Source: Paenibacillus sp. JNUCC32
GTDB taxonomy: Bacteria > Bacillota > Bacilli > Paenibacillales > Paenibacillaceae
NCBI RefSeq assembly: GCF_014863545.1
Contig: NZ_CP062260.1
Span: 3,348,001 to 3,412,000, forward strand
DNA length: 64,000 nt
Direction: 5' to 3'
This document shows positions 16,341-25,300 of the stretch, one piece after another (within the stretch, counting starts at the first letter, position 1; each line of letters begins with the position of its first letter). The position numbers were made by a program, and so were the translations under genes. The notes under the pieces are model-generated. The model saw nothing but the letters and a program-made list of their open reading frames with translations. It was not told the DNA's origin and ran no database searches.

Positions 16341-17426
16341 TCATTCATGATGGGATTGATGTCGAATTTCGCTCAACTTCTGCAGCGTATTGGCATCCAT
16401 TTCGCCGAGCCGCCAGATCGCAATCTTCGAAATGCCCGCCTCCCCCGCCGCATTCATCCATCCGGCAAGGGTCGTTCCGTCCGCATACCATACGGTATGC
16501 CCGATGCCTTGGTCGTCCGTGTACTCGAAGTATAGGGCCCCGCTGTCCGGATCCCGCTTCGGTTCGTCCGGGCTGGCACGCGCCAGCTCTACCGCACGCT
16601 TCTCCGTTAAAGAAACCGCCTTGCCATTCTTCGCCCAGTCAAACCCGCCAACCGACAGCGCGATGGCATGGTCTCCCGGCAGCTGCCGCAGTTTGCCCCC
16701 CAGCTCCTTGATCATGGCATAATCCGCCTTCGGTCCGGGTCCGCTATGCCCCCCGTACAGGTTGTATGCCATCAGGACATAATCCGGCCCCTCCGGCAGC
16801 TTAAGCGATGACAGGGATACGCCCGGCTCCAGCACGATTCGGAGCGAGAAGCCTTCCGCCCGGAGACGCTCATACAGTTCCTCGTACAGCGCGGAGAGGT
16901 TGGCCCCATCCTCCTTGCGGACCTTCTCGTAATCCAATTCCACGCCGTCGAAGCCGTGCTGGGATGCCATGTCCAGAATCTGCCTGATATGTTGGCTGCG
17001 GCTTTCGGGAGTAGCGACGAGCCGGGATATCAGCTCCGGATCCTTCTGTTTGGCCGTTCCATCGGGATGGAAACGATCATTGACGATCGTCAGGACGCCG
17101 CGAGCCGGCTCCCCTTCCTTGGACGCCTCCAGGAACGCAGGCAGCGCCTCCCGAAAATCCGACGTCAAGTAAAGCTCGTCTTTATGATTGAAATAGGCTG
17201 CAAACAGCTTGATTTCTTCAAACTCACCACCAAGCTGCTTCCAATCTGTCATGCCCGTTTCCCACTGCCAATCCGTAATCCAGGCAGACAGCTTGACTTG
17301 CGCCTGGAGCGGCTGAGGCAGCATCGATGGCTCCTTCTTTTGATCCTCCAACCACCAGAAGGAGACGGCAGCGCACAATACCGCAACCCCCGCAGCTGCC
17401 GCCCATTTCTTCCTGCGATTCTTCAT
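16341..17426 (-). CDS. GH18-like (spore-cortex/chitinase fold) membrane-anchored hydrolase
   Basis: About 361 residues. An N-terminal signal anchor (WAAAAGVAVLCAAVSFWWL) leads into a TIM barrel. The GH18 active-site strand appears as FDGVELDYEK, with the catalytic acid Glu and the preceding Asp kept, while the fourth position is Glu instead of Asp. YVLMAYNLYGGHSGPG and IWRLGEMD (end of barrel) also fit GH18 proteins of the YaaH/SleL kind. It is the last gene of an exopolysaccharide unit; the stop of the preceding gene is 30 bp away. I start at ATG 17426; an in-frame TTG at 17453 is possible. It may trim or release the polymer. Confidence 0.82.
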   Translation of the reverse strand: MKNRRKKWAAAAGVAVLCAAVSFWWLEDQKKEPSMLPQPLQAQVKLSAWITDWQWETGMTDWKQLGGEFEEIKLFAAYFNHKDELYLTSDFREALPAFLEASKEGEPARGVLTIVNDRFHPDGTAKQKDPELISRLVATPESRSQHIRQILDMASQHGFDGVELDYEKVRKEDGANLSALYEELYERLRAEGFSLRIVLEPGVSLSSLKLPEGPDYVLMAYNLYGGHSGPGPKADYAMIKELGGKLRQLPGDHAIALSVGGFDWAKNGKAVSLTEKRAVELARASPDEPKRDPDSGALYFEYTDDQGIGHTVWYADGTTLAGWMNAAGEAGISKIAIWRLGEMDANTLQKLSEIRHQSHHE

Positions 17427-17456
17427 TCGTTGTTCACGCCCTACGCTACCCAATTT

Positions 17457-19214
17457 TTAGAAAGTCTCGACAGCCCAGTCGACCGCGCGGTTCATGCTTC
17501 GCTGCACGCCGGTCAGGACACCGGCAAGTCCGGTCGGCTTGTTCGTGAACAGCAGCTTACGTTCGGCACCCGGTGGCGCCGACATAATCGTGACATCTTC
17601 AAAGACGGCGTCGTAAATATCATCCTTCTCGTTCTGCTCATGATACTCCGATTCTAGCGCCACGCCTCCTGCGCCGATCGATGCATCCACAGGCTGCCGG
17701 TCCAAAAGCACCTGCCGATCAACGCTCACGGACAGGGCATCGCCTTTCACCGAAATCTCCAGCCACCGATTTCCGAGTATGTTGACAGGGTACTCATTCT
17801 CATCATCCCGGTCTCCGGACAGCGTCTGCTCCTTTGTATAGACCGAAGCCTTATCGAATTGCAGATCCTCTTCGCCCCATGCCACCTTCGGCAAGGCGTA
17901 CGTGAACAGCTCCTCGGGAGCTTGGCCCGCTATCTTCTGTTCCACCACCACGTGGTTGTTCTCCAGCAGAAGCCTGAGATACGAACCCTTCGTTCGGTCG
18001 TAACGGACATAAACCGACTGCCGTCCTACCACATTGCCGAGCGCTTTGGCCGAGACGGTGACGTCTTGCTCCCCGCTGCCCTTCAAATACACGGTTCCTG
18101 CCTGGGACGGGGGCGATGTGACCACCATCCGGTTATCCGTAAATTCTGCCGCTCCGCCAAGCAGCTCCCACTTGTCAGCCTGCTCCGTGTCGCCCCGTAC
18201 AAACTGCATAGGCTGCCCTTGGTCCTTATGCAGCTTCATTAACAGGTGATTGGTAGACCAATACGGCGCGGGCTGGACCCGGGTCAGATTATACAGATCG
18301 CTATCCTTCGAATTGAAGGCAACGCCTTCCCGGTTGAAATTCATCCCGAACAGCTTCTGAATCTGATCCGAATTGGCATTCGCCACAAGCTGATTCATTC
18401 CTCCGCCGAGCGCATTGGCGTGCATGATCATATACGTGAGCGGAACGTAACCGAGCGATTCCGTGTAAACCTTGTCCATTGCCGCATAGTCGGCCCGGAT
18501 CCGCTTTTCCATCTCGGCGCGGTTCTCGAGCGGAATCATGTTCTCGTCGCGGATGAAATCCATCAAATAGTGGTTGTAATATTCCACGTTGGATTTGACC
18601 GTCAGCTCGCGCTCGTCTTTAACGCCGACATAACGGCCCTCATCATCGAAAATATTGATATAGGTCAGCCGGTTGCCGTTAGTCCCAAGCTCCCAATACC
18701 CGGTGCGGGTCATCTTCAGCATGTCCTTCGGCTGCAGAAATTTCCGTTCGCTGTTGCCCATTTTGTTGGCATAGGACAAAAAGGTAGCCTTATAATTATA
18801 TTTTTCAAGCAGCGGCTGCGCGAACAGCGCGGAATCATTCCGCCCGTCTTCAAAGGACAGGTACAGCGCCTTGTCGGGCAGCTTCTTGCCATGGCTGTAA
18901 TAATCGATGATATCCTGCTGCGAAATCGTCGTATAGCCCTGTTCGTATAAGGCCTTCAGCTGGGCATCCAGCTGGGCCTTGGATACGAGCTTGGACGTCC
19001 CGGTGCGGCCGACCCCGAAATAGGACAGGGCAATAAAGCCCTGATCCTGACGCCAGGCGGATCTGTCCGGCTCCTTATATGTTCGAAAATCGAAAATCGC
19101 ATTGGCCAACAGGACGGCTGCAACGGCCAATACAATGACCTGTGCCGTTACTTTGATGATTTTCCTGCGATTTTTTCGCCGAACATTGAGGGCTGTTTTT
19201 TGTTTTTTAGCCAT
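17457..19214 (-). CDS. Polysaccharide-deacetylase-like protein with C-terminal lectin-like domain; metal ligands lost
   Basis: A 585-residue protein with an N-terminal signal anchor (IVLAVAAVLLANAIF), a NodB-like domain (about 60-300) and a C-terminal beta-rich, concanavalin-like region (about 370-560). Motif 1 is LSFEDGRND in place of TFDDG, and the HSxxH zinc motif is replaced by ELGTNGNRLTYI, with no histidines. Catalytic deacetylation is therefore unlikely; a polymer-binding or export-periplasm role is more plausible. The NodB segment is unusually expanded between motifs. It lies between the PilZ-glycosyltransferase gene and the GH18-like gene in one unit. The ATG has GAGG at 7 nt. Confidence 0.75.
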   Translation of the reverse strand: MAKKQKTALNVRRKNRRKIIKVTAQVIVLAVAAVLLANAIFDFRTYKEPDRSAWRQDQGFIALSYFGVGRTGTSKLVSKAQLDAQLKALYEQGYTTISQQDIIDYYSHGKKLPDKALYLSFEDGRNDSALFAQPLLEKYNYKATFLSYANKMGNSERKFLQPKDMLKMTRTGYWELGTNGNRLTYINIFDDEGRYVGVKDERELTVKSNVEYYNHYLMDFIRDENMIPLENRAEMEKRIRADYAAMDKVYTESLGYVPLTYMIMHANALGGGMNQLVANANSDQIQKLFGMNFNREGVAFNSKDSDLYNLTRVQPAPYWSTNHLLMKLHKDQGQPMQFVRGDTEQADKWELLGGAAEFTDNRMVVTSPPSQAGTVYLKGSGEQDVTVSAKALGNVVGRQSVYVRYDRTKGSYLRLLLENNHVVVEQKIAGQAPEELFTYALPKVAWGEEDLQFDKASVYTKEQTLSGDRDDENEYPVNILGNRWLEISVKGDALSVSVDRQVLLDRQPVDASIGAGGVALESEYHEQNEKDDIYDAVFEDVTIMSAPPGAERKLLFTNKPTGLAGVLTGVQRSMNRAVDWAVETF

Positions 19215-19258
19215 ATGTCATCCTCACTTCAATCCTCACTTCAACCGCTTTGACACGA

Positions 19259-21130
19259 TTAGAACGGTAATCCGAATTTTTTGCCTTTGCGCTTGCGGGC
19301 TTCCTTCTTCTCCCTGGCTTCGATATCCTGCGGCGTTTCCCGGGTCCCCCACGTCGATTTCCAGAAGGTAAACCAAGCCACCGGCATCTGCCATAACAGG
19401 ACGAATTCATAGAAGAGACAGAATACGAAGCCGAACACCCAAAGTCTGCTCTTCCGGAACAGCAGGTGGGCCAGGCTCATCAGCAGCGCCATCAGCAGCA
19501 ATCCCATCAGGAAGGTCCCCGGGAAAATGCCGTGAACGATCGGCACGTACATGAGGTTGTAGGCAACCACGACAGGCGCGGCAATCGGCACGATCAGGCC
19601 TATGTAAAAAAACAACGCCATAAACGGCTCTTTGCGCCATATGAAACTTCCGGCCCGCAGCGATTCGCGCAGCCAGGAGCGCTTCCACCGCATCTGCTGC
19701 TTCAGAAACACCTTCATCTGCGAAGGCACGATCGTCGAGCAAATGGCAGAATCCTGGTAAGCGGTCCGGTGCGTTTTCAAAATAAAGTTCGTCATGCTCC
19801 GGTCGTCTCCGAAGGTGGCGGGCCTGCCCAGAAACTTCTGGTTCAGCCAAGCGTCCGCATGCTGCACGATCAGCTCTTTCCGATAGCAGGATAACGGACC
19901 CGACAGGCAGGTCACGCTGTCAAACCAGGACTCTGCCGCTTTCATGATCCGAAAGGCGATATAATAACGGACGGTCTGCAGCTTCGTCATGTTATTGGTA
20001 TATTTGTTCTCGACGTCCGTCCGTCCGGCAACGCCGCCCATCTTAGGATCCTGAAAGGGCTGGACGAGGTGGCGAATCGCCGTCGGATCCAGGAAGCTGT
20101 CCGAATCCACGAAGACCACCAGATCATGCTTGGCCATCTCGACGCCTTTGACCAGAGCGGCCCGCTTGCCCGCATTCTCGGGCAGCACCATATAGGACAA
20201 ACGCTCCCGGGTAGCGTAACGCTCCGCCTCGGAATGAATCAACTCGATCATGTCTTGGATCTGCTGTACCGACTGGTCCGTCGATCGGTCATCCACCACA
20301 ATGACCTCCAGCTTGTCTACGGGATAGTCCTGATTCATGCAGCTGAGTATCGTGCGCTTGATCCATTCTGCTTCATTGAAACAGGGGATAATAATGGATA
20401 CTCCCGGCGTATAATCCGGATTGATCGGCACATCGCGGTACAACGCTCCGAACAGGTAGCGCGTCAGCAGAAACAGGGCCGCGATCAGGCTGTATAAATA
20501 CAGCACCATGTTGTATTTGAAATAAATGATGCTCTCTGCCCGCATCAGCATGATGAAGAGCACCGCCATGAACAGCAATGCGCTGGCGGAATATACGGAA
20601 TACCCCCACCGTTTGCGCTGAAAATAATCCGTGAGCGGTTTCTCGAACTCCAAGGCAAGCAGATGCTCTTCGCCGGCTTCCGTCGAATTCAGGGCCCTGC
20701 GGACAACGGCTGCATCGATTCTGACGCTCGATTCGAAGCCCTCGGGCATAGCCCCCGGCGGGATGCGGAATCGCGCCTTCACTTTGTCGCCGACTTCGAG
20801 GCTTGAAGAGTCATCCGGCAGCCTGAGCAGAAGGCCCGTGGCCGAAATATCGGCAGCCACGCCCTTAATCCCGGCTTTTTTCTTTTTCCCGTTCGGGACA
20901 AGCAAAACTTCAAAATCCGCCTCGTAACGCAGGCTGAGCATCCGCAGCTTGTTGACGTACTCAGAGCTGGACAAATCCTCCCCGGGCTTCTGCGCCCGGT
21001 TGCCTCTTCGGTCCGCGTTCATCCGGATCTGCTCCGGATCGGGCACATAGGAAAGAGTCCGCCTGTCCGTGCGCGGAAGCGTTAGCACTTCCTTGGTGCT
21101 CTTCGGTTGCTTTCTTTTTATAATCCTCAT
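19259..21130 (-). CDS. PilZ-like domain fused to processive family 2 glycosyltransferase
   Basis: A 623-residue membrane enzyme expected to polymerise a nucleotide-sugar into a surface polysaccharide. Residues 60-170 resemble PilZ: the c-di-GMP motif DxSxxG appears as DISATG (94-99), while the RxxxR half is imperfect (one Arg at 68, another at 63). Two membrane helices follow, then a GT2 domain with SIIIPCFNEAEW, VIVVDDRSTD, VVFVDSDSF and the processive QQMRW motif, then C-terminal helices. The layout resembles cellulose or hyaluronan synthases, with PilZ at the N-terminus. It lies downstream of a nucleotide-sugar dehydrogenase that could supply a uronic-acid donor. c-di-GMP control is likely but unproven. 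Confidence 0.87.
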   Translation of the reverse strand: MRIIKRKQPKSTKEVLTLPRTDRRTLSYVPDPEQIRMNADRRGNRAQKPGEDLSSSEYVNKLRMLSLRYEADFEVLLVPNGKKKKAGIKGVAADISATGLLLRLPDDSSSLEVGDKVKARFRIPPGAMPEGFESSVRIDAAVVRRALNSTEAGEEHLLALEFEKPLTDYFQRKRWGYSVYSASALLFMAVLFIMLMRAESIIYFKYNMVLYLYSLIAALFLLTRYLFGALYRDVPINPDYTPGVSIIIPCFNEAEWIKRTILSCMNQDYPVDKLEVIVVDDRSTDQSVQQIQDMIELIHSEAERYATRERLSYMVLPENAGKRAALVKGVEMAKHDLVVFVDSDSFLDPTAIRHLVQPFQDPKMGGVAGRTDVENKYTNNMTKLQTVRYYIAFRIMKAAESWFDSVTCLSGPLSCYRKELIVQHADAWLNQKFLGRPATFGDDRSMTNFILKTHRTAYQDSAICSTIVPSQMKVFLKQQMRWKRSWLRESLRAGSFIWRKEPFMALFFYIGLIVPIAAPVVVAYNLMYVPIVHGIFPGTFLMGLLLMALLMSLAHLLFRKSRLWVFGFVFCLFYEFVLLWQMPVAWFTFWKSTWGTRETPQDIEAREKKEARKRKGKKFGLPF

Positions 21131-21150
21131 TGCCTTCTCCCATCGTTATC

Positions 21151-22464
21151 TTACAAACTCCAATAATGAAAGCCATGGGCTTCGCATTCGGTTTTTGGAT
21201 AAGCTCCCTTCACGTCGATCAGAAGCTTCGCCTGTTCCGAACTGAACATCTCCTTGAATGCCGCAATCCCGAGCTGCTTGAACTCCCGGTGAGCGACCGC
21301 CACAACCGCAATCTGGATTCCGCTCAGCTCGCTCATGTCCGACAGCTCGATGCCGTATTCCTCATAAGCCTGCTTCGGGTCTACGTGCGGGTCCGCCACC
21401 ATCGGCCGGATTCCGTAATCCTGCAGCTCCCGAATAATATCGATGACCTTGGAATTGCGGATATCCCGGCAGTCCTCCTTGAACGAAAGGCCCATGACGG
21501 CCACCTTCGCCTTCATCAGATCTATCCCTTGGCGAATCGCAAGTTTAATGACGTGCTGGGCGACGTATTTTCCCATTCCGTCATTGATATGCCGTCCTGC
21601 CAAAATAATCTTGGAATGATACCCCGTTTCCTCGGCCTTATACGTCAGATAATACGGGTCGATTCCGATGCAATGCCCGCCGACGAGGCCAGGGCGGAAC
21701 GGGAGGAAATTCCATTTCGTTTCCGCTGCGCGCAGCACGGCATTCGTATCGATGTCCATCTGGTTGAACAGCATCGAAAGCTCGTTCATAAAGGCAATGT
21801 TGATGTCGCGCTGCGCATTCTCGATGACCTTTGCCGCTTCCGCCACCCGGATGGATTCCGCCCGGTGAACGCCTGCCTCGATAATCAGCTCATACAGTCT
21901 GGCAACCGTCTCCAGCGCCTCCTGATCATTGCCGGACACGATTTTCACGATGGTCTCCAGCCGGTGGACCTGGTCTCCGGGGTTAATCCGTTCCGGGGAA
22001 TACCCCACCTTGAAATCCTCGCCCAGCCGCAGGCCCGACTCCTCTTCGAGAATCGGAATGCAGACTTCCTCCGTAACGCCCGGATAGACCGTTGACTCAT
22101 AGACAACCACCGCTCCCCGCGTCAAGGCGCGGCCGACCAAACGGCTGGCATTCCGCACGAATTTCAGGTCCGGCACATTGCCGCTTTTTACGGGTGTCGG
22201 AACGGCCACGATAAAGCAGCGAGCCTCCTTCAGCTTGTCCGGATCCGAGGTGAAATCGGCCGCACTGCCCGCAAGCAGGGCATCTCCGATCTCACCGGTA
22301 GCATCGAATCCGCTGCGATACTGAGACACCTTCGCCTCGCTCAGATCAAAGCCGATGACATCCAGCCTTTTCGAGAACGCGACCGCTAGCGGCAGTCCGA
22401 CATAACCCAGTCCGACGACCGCCAATTTATTCACGCGGTCCAGCATGTTTTCATATAATTCCAT
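21151..22464 (-). CDS. Nucleotide-sugar dehydrogenase (UDP-ManNAc/UDP-GlcNAc type)
   Basis: A 437-residue NAD-dependent enzyme oxidising C6 of a UDP-sugar to the uronate. It has the N-terminal Rossmann motif VVGLGYVGLPLA, YESTVYPGVTEEV, GYSPERINPGD and the catalytic-cysteine motif GLVGGHCIGIDPYYLTYKA, typical of WecC/TviB-type enzymes. The C-terminal UDP-binding domain begins near KVAVMGLSFKEDCRDIRNS. The start ATG overlaps the upstream deacetylase end region (TAAAATG), so the two are coupled. It probably supplies an acidic sugar to the PilZ-glycosyltransferase encoded 20 bp downstream. The exact sugar cannot be read. Confidence 0.9.
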   Translation of the reverse strand: MELYENMLDRVNKLAVVGLGYVGLPLAVAFSKRLDVIGFDLSEAKVSQYRSGFDATGEIGDALLAGSAADFTSDPDKLKEARCFIVAVPTPVKSGNVPDLKFVRNASRLVGRALTRGAVVVYESTVYPGVTEEVCIPILEEESGLRLGEDFKVGYSPERINPGDQVHRLETIVKIVSGNDQEALETVARLYELIIEAGVHRAESIRVAEAAKVIENAQRDINIAFMNELSMLFNQMDIDTNAVLRAAETKWNFLPFRPGLVGGHCIGIDPYYLTYKAEETGYHSKIILAGRHINDGMGKYVAQHVIKLAIRQGIDLMKAKVAVMGLSFKEDCRDIRNSKVIDIIRELQDYGIRPMVADPHVDPKQAYEEYGIELSDMSELSGIQIAVVAVAHREFKQLGIAAFKEMFSSEQAKLLIDVKGAYPKTECEAHGFHYWSL

Positions 22465-22465
22465 T

Positions 22466-23953
22466 TTACTCCATCTCCATTGCGGCCTGGTCCTGCAACT
22501 GCATCATGTCCGCCATTTTTACAAACGTGTATCCTTTATCCTTGAGGCCTTCCAGCACGCGCGGCAGCGCCTCAATGGTATGAATGTCATCCAGCATATG
22601 CAGCAAGATGACGCTTCCCGGCTGCGTCTTGGTCATAACCCCGTTCACAATATCGTCGGCACTATTGGAAATATCCCAATCCAGCGTCGTCACGTCGTAC
22701 ATGGCAATCACCGGGTAACCGACTGCCGCCAACGCTTTGGCCCGTTTATCGTCGACCACGCCGGTCGGCGGACGAAACAGCATGACAGGCTGCTGCTGGA
22801 TGGCTTCGGTAATGACCTGATGCGCCTTGACGACATCCTGCTGAAGCTCTTCGGGCGTCAGCGATGTAACGACGGGATGGCTGTAGGAATGGTTGGCCAC
22901 GTCATGCCCGCCTTCCACCATCGCCCGCGCCAAATTCGGATTGCTTTCCACGCCTTTGGCCCTCAGGAAGAAGGTCGCTTTGACATCATGCTCGGCCAAA
23001 ATATCGAGTATGCGGGTCACCGTTTTATCGCTTCCGAAATCGTCAAACGTCAGGGCGACTTCTTTTTTGTCGGTATCGACTTGATATACCAGCTCATACT
23101 TCGCCCGTTGATAATCCGGATTGATGCGGGCAGCGTCATATCCCGGAATTTGCTCGAGCGGCTTTCGCTCGCCCCCGTTCTGCACCAGCTCATCCAGCGT
23201 AACCAGACGATATCCGATATCGTCCACGGCCTTGGCAATGTATTTTATAGAAGAGACCACTTCCGGATTGACGTCGGTGTTCATGGAGATGATGCCGCCT
23301 CTGGAGACGAACCTCGCCACGTATTCTCCGATGGCTTCGGCACTCTGCATATCGCGGTCCTTCGGATTGATGTTATAGCTGACAACCGCCTTCATTCCAA
23401 GATGCGCTGCCGCCAGCGGCACATCTTCCGGGTAATCGCCCGAACGCGTCCGGACATAGCGGGGCTGGGCGCCGGTCTCCCGTTCAATAACGTCGTTTGC
23501 CAGCTTGATCTCCTTATAGATCTGATCGTAATCCAGCTTGTTCATATCCAGCTGATTGAGCGTATTGTTCTCGATTTCATGGCCTCCGGCCAAGATTGCC
23601 CCCGCAATGTCCGGCTCCTCCGCCACTCGGATGCCCGGAAGAAAGAAGGTCGCCTTGATTCCGTACGTTTCGAGTTCATCGATCAGTGCCGTCATGGTGG
23701 CTTTATCCCCCATGCCGTTAAAGGTAAGCGCCAATTCCTTCCTGGCCGTATACACGTACGGAATTTCCCTGCTCTTCTCCCCCGTATACCGCTCCACCTT
23801 TTGAGCAGGCGCTATCGGACCTCCCGCTTCATCGCTGGAGGCTGCCTTACCGCCAAAAAAACCGCAGCCGCCCAAAAACGCCAGGATCGCCAGCAAAGCG
23901 GTCATTCGGGAAAGCATGCAAAACACTCGGTTACTACTAGAAACTCTCTTCAT
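22466..23953 (-). CDS. Tandem NodB polysaccharide deacetylase lipoprotein
   Basis: A 495-residue lipoprotein (lipobox FLGGC near residue 29) exported to the outer membrane face. It has two NodB domains. The first (about 68-255) is degenerate: LALTFNGMGDK replaces TFDDG and NNTLNQ replaces the HxxxH zinc motif. The second (about 290-480) is complete: VALTFDDFGSD, GGHDVANHSYSHP, LFRPPTG, TLDWD and VILLHML. It probably removes N-acetyl groups from the nascent polymer, as PgaB/IcaB do. It leads the unit 23953-16341. The region upstream (23954-24257) holds its leader. Confidence 0.9.
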   Translation of the reverse strand: MKRVSSSNRVFCMLSRMTALLAILAFLGGCGFFGGKAASSDEAGGPIAPAQKVERYTGEKSREIPYVYTARKELALTFNGMGDKATMTALIDELETYGIKATFFLPGIRVAEEPDIAGAILAGGHEIENNTLNQLDMNKLDYDQIYKEIKLANDVIERETGAQPRYVRTRSGDYPEDVPLAAAHLGMKAVVSYNINPKDRDMQSAEAIGEYVARFVSRGGIISMNTDVNPEVVSSIKYIAKAVDDIGYRLVTLDELVQNGGERKPLEQIPGYDAARINPDYQRAKYELVYQVDTDKKEVALTFDDFGSDKTVTRILDILAEHDVKATFFLRAKGVESNPNLARAMVEGGHDVANHSYSHPVVTSLTPEELQQDVVKAHQVITEAIQQQPVMLFRPPTGVVDDKRAKALAAVGYPVIAMYDVTTLDWDISNSADDIVNGVMTKTQPGSVILLHMLDDIHTIEALPRVLEGLKDKGYTFVKMADMMQLQDQAAMEME

Positions 23954-24257
23954 TTGAATACTCCTTTAACATTTCAAACAGGGCTTATTGTTGAGCCCCT
24001 CCTGAACAAACCATTAGAATTTAACACCAACCTGACGTAATTGCTATGCTTTTTTGAAAAAATTCATAAAATTCCACCTTTTTCAAAAATCAATAATTTA
24101 AGAGCTTAGGAATCGTCTTCCACCTTATGTCAATGTTTGCCTTTTGATTCAAAGCATGTTCCTCTGCCTGCCGCTCAATGATTCCCATTATAGAATTCGG
24201 TTCTCTACAATTTCTAGACAATACCGCGCAGACCCGATTTCTCTTCCCTTCCTTGGA
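23954..24257 (-). promoter_or_regulatory. Leader region of the deacetylase/glycosyltransferase unit
   Basis: No gene of usual size. Minus-strand TATAAT lies at 24187-24192 with no good -35. A seven-codon ORF (24044-24067, encoding MNFFKKA) has a GGTGG ribosome site 6 nt before its ATG and is straddled by the inverted repeat TTTTTGAAAAA / TTTTTCAAAAA (24051-24061, 24079-24089), which would cover its start. This may be a leader peptide or chance in AT-rich DNA. Confidence 0.35.
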
Positions 24258-24301
24258 CAAAAAAATACCCCCGAAAGTCTCTTGGAGACCTTCGGAGGTA
24301 C
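24258..24301 (-). terminator. Terminator of the second exopolysaccharide unit
   Basis: ACCTCCGAAGGTCTC / GAGACTTTCGGGGGT stem with a run of seven T on the minus strand, 73 bp after the TIM-barrel gene stop. It separates the locus into two transcription units. Confidence 0.92.
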
Positions 24302-24373
24302 GTTGAATGAGTGAATGATATGAAGTTGTTTCCTTTTAACACGGAGCAGGGGCGGCAGGCCATTATGGCAATA

Positions 24374-25300
24374 TCACCGCTCTTCCCCGCCCATCGCGGT
24401 TCGTTTGTGGACCCAGGCCTGATAGTGATGGACGGCCAATCCCGCAAAGGAGGAATGGTCGCTGCCAAGCTTGGCGGCGCGCAGGGCTTCGTCCTCCATC
24501 TCCTGCTCGCTCTTGGAATAAAAGGTCAAATGCTCGCCTTCGTCCGTATCCCCGAGCTCCATGCCGATCCACACGGATTTGCCAAGTTCGTCGGCCTGCT
24601 CCAGCTCCTCCTTGGACAATTCATACATCTGCTCCCCGCTATCGCGGTATGCCATAACGGCAATCGCATCCGTATTTTGGATCATCCAGCGGCTGAACGA
24701 ATCGGTATCCGCTCGGCTCGGTCCAGGTATCGAATCAAGCCAGAACGGAACCGCGGCACTGAACGGGAGACCCTGACGCTTGGCCTCCTGGACCCAGACT
24801 TCCGTATTGGCGCTCCATTCTTCCACCACCCGTTCCTGTTCGCGATCCCACCTGCGAAGCACGTAAGGCTCCACATCGAACTGCACGCCCTCGAATTTCT
24901 CCTCGGGGGCGGAAGCCTGGTTGTACTCTTCCAGCCAGGCCAGCAGGTCCATCCCTTTTTGCCGGCCTTCCTCATAAGCCCAGTCGGGGTGGCCGTTCAA
25001 AGCATGGACGCTGATGCCCTGCCGATGTGCCGCAGCCACGAAATGGCGGTACTCCTCGTCCGTAACCTCTTGCTGAATTTGCAAAAAGATCGTTGTAATG
25101 CCTTCCCTGCCGCTAAAGGCTACAATCTCCTCCGTTTCACTTCGGATCAGACTTGCATCCCACAGCCAGGTAGCCTTGTTTTGATTCACCTTGCCTGACG
25201 GAAGAAGAAAAAGGATCAGCAGCAAAAGACAGATGCCGGCAGCCAAGATGATCCACTTCGCTTTTGCATCGATATGCCTCAGTCTTCTCGTCCATTTCAT
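24374..25300 (-). CDS. Membrane-anchored TIM-barrel protein, glycoside-hydrolase-like
   Basis: A 308-residue protein with one N-terminal membrane anchor (WIILAAGICLLLLILFLLP) and an extracellular domain. TWLWDASLIRS, ITTIFLQIQQ, GISVHALNG, EGVQFDVEPYVL, PFSAAVPFWLD, DAIAVMAYRD and KSVWIGMEL follow the alternating strand pattern of a TIM barrel. QFDVEPY resembles the catalytic strand of GH18-related barrels, with Asp and Glu. I do not recognise a named family. The ATG overlaps the stop of the upstream dehydrogenase (TGATG), so it is translationally coupled and last in the unit. A hydrolase acting on the polymer is the best guess. Confidence 0.72.
   Translation of the reverse strand: MKWTRRLRHIDAKAKWIILAAGICLLLLILFLLPSGKVNQNKATWLWDASLIRSETEEIVAFSGREGITTIFLQIQQEVTDEEYRHFVAAAHRQGISVHALNGHPDWAYEEGRQKGMDLLAWLEEYNQASAPEEKFEGVQFDVEPYVLRRWDREQERVVEEWSANTEVWVQEAKRQGLPFSAAVPFWLDSIPGPSRADTDSFSRWMIQNTDAIAVMAYRDSGEQMYELSKEELEQADELGKSVWIGMELGDTDEGEHLTFYSKSEQEMEDEALRAAKLGSDHSSFAGLAVHHYQAWVHKRTAMGGEER

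Noticed and set aside
22445..24040. 531-residue plus-strand ORF opposite the tandem-NodB gene
   Set aside because: It is an antisense shadow of the coding strand: rich in His/Arg/Gln with no domain pattern, and it covers a gene with clear motifs.
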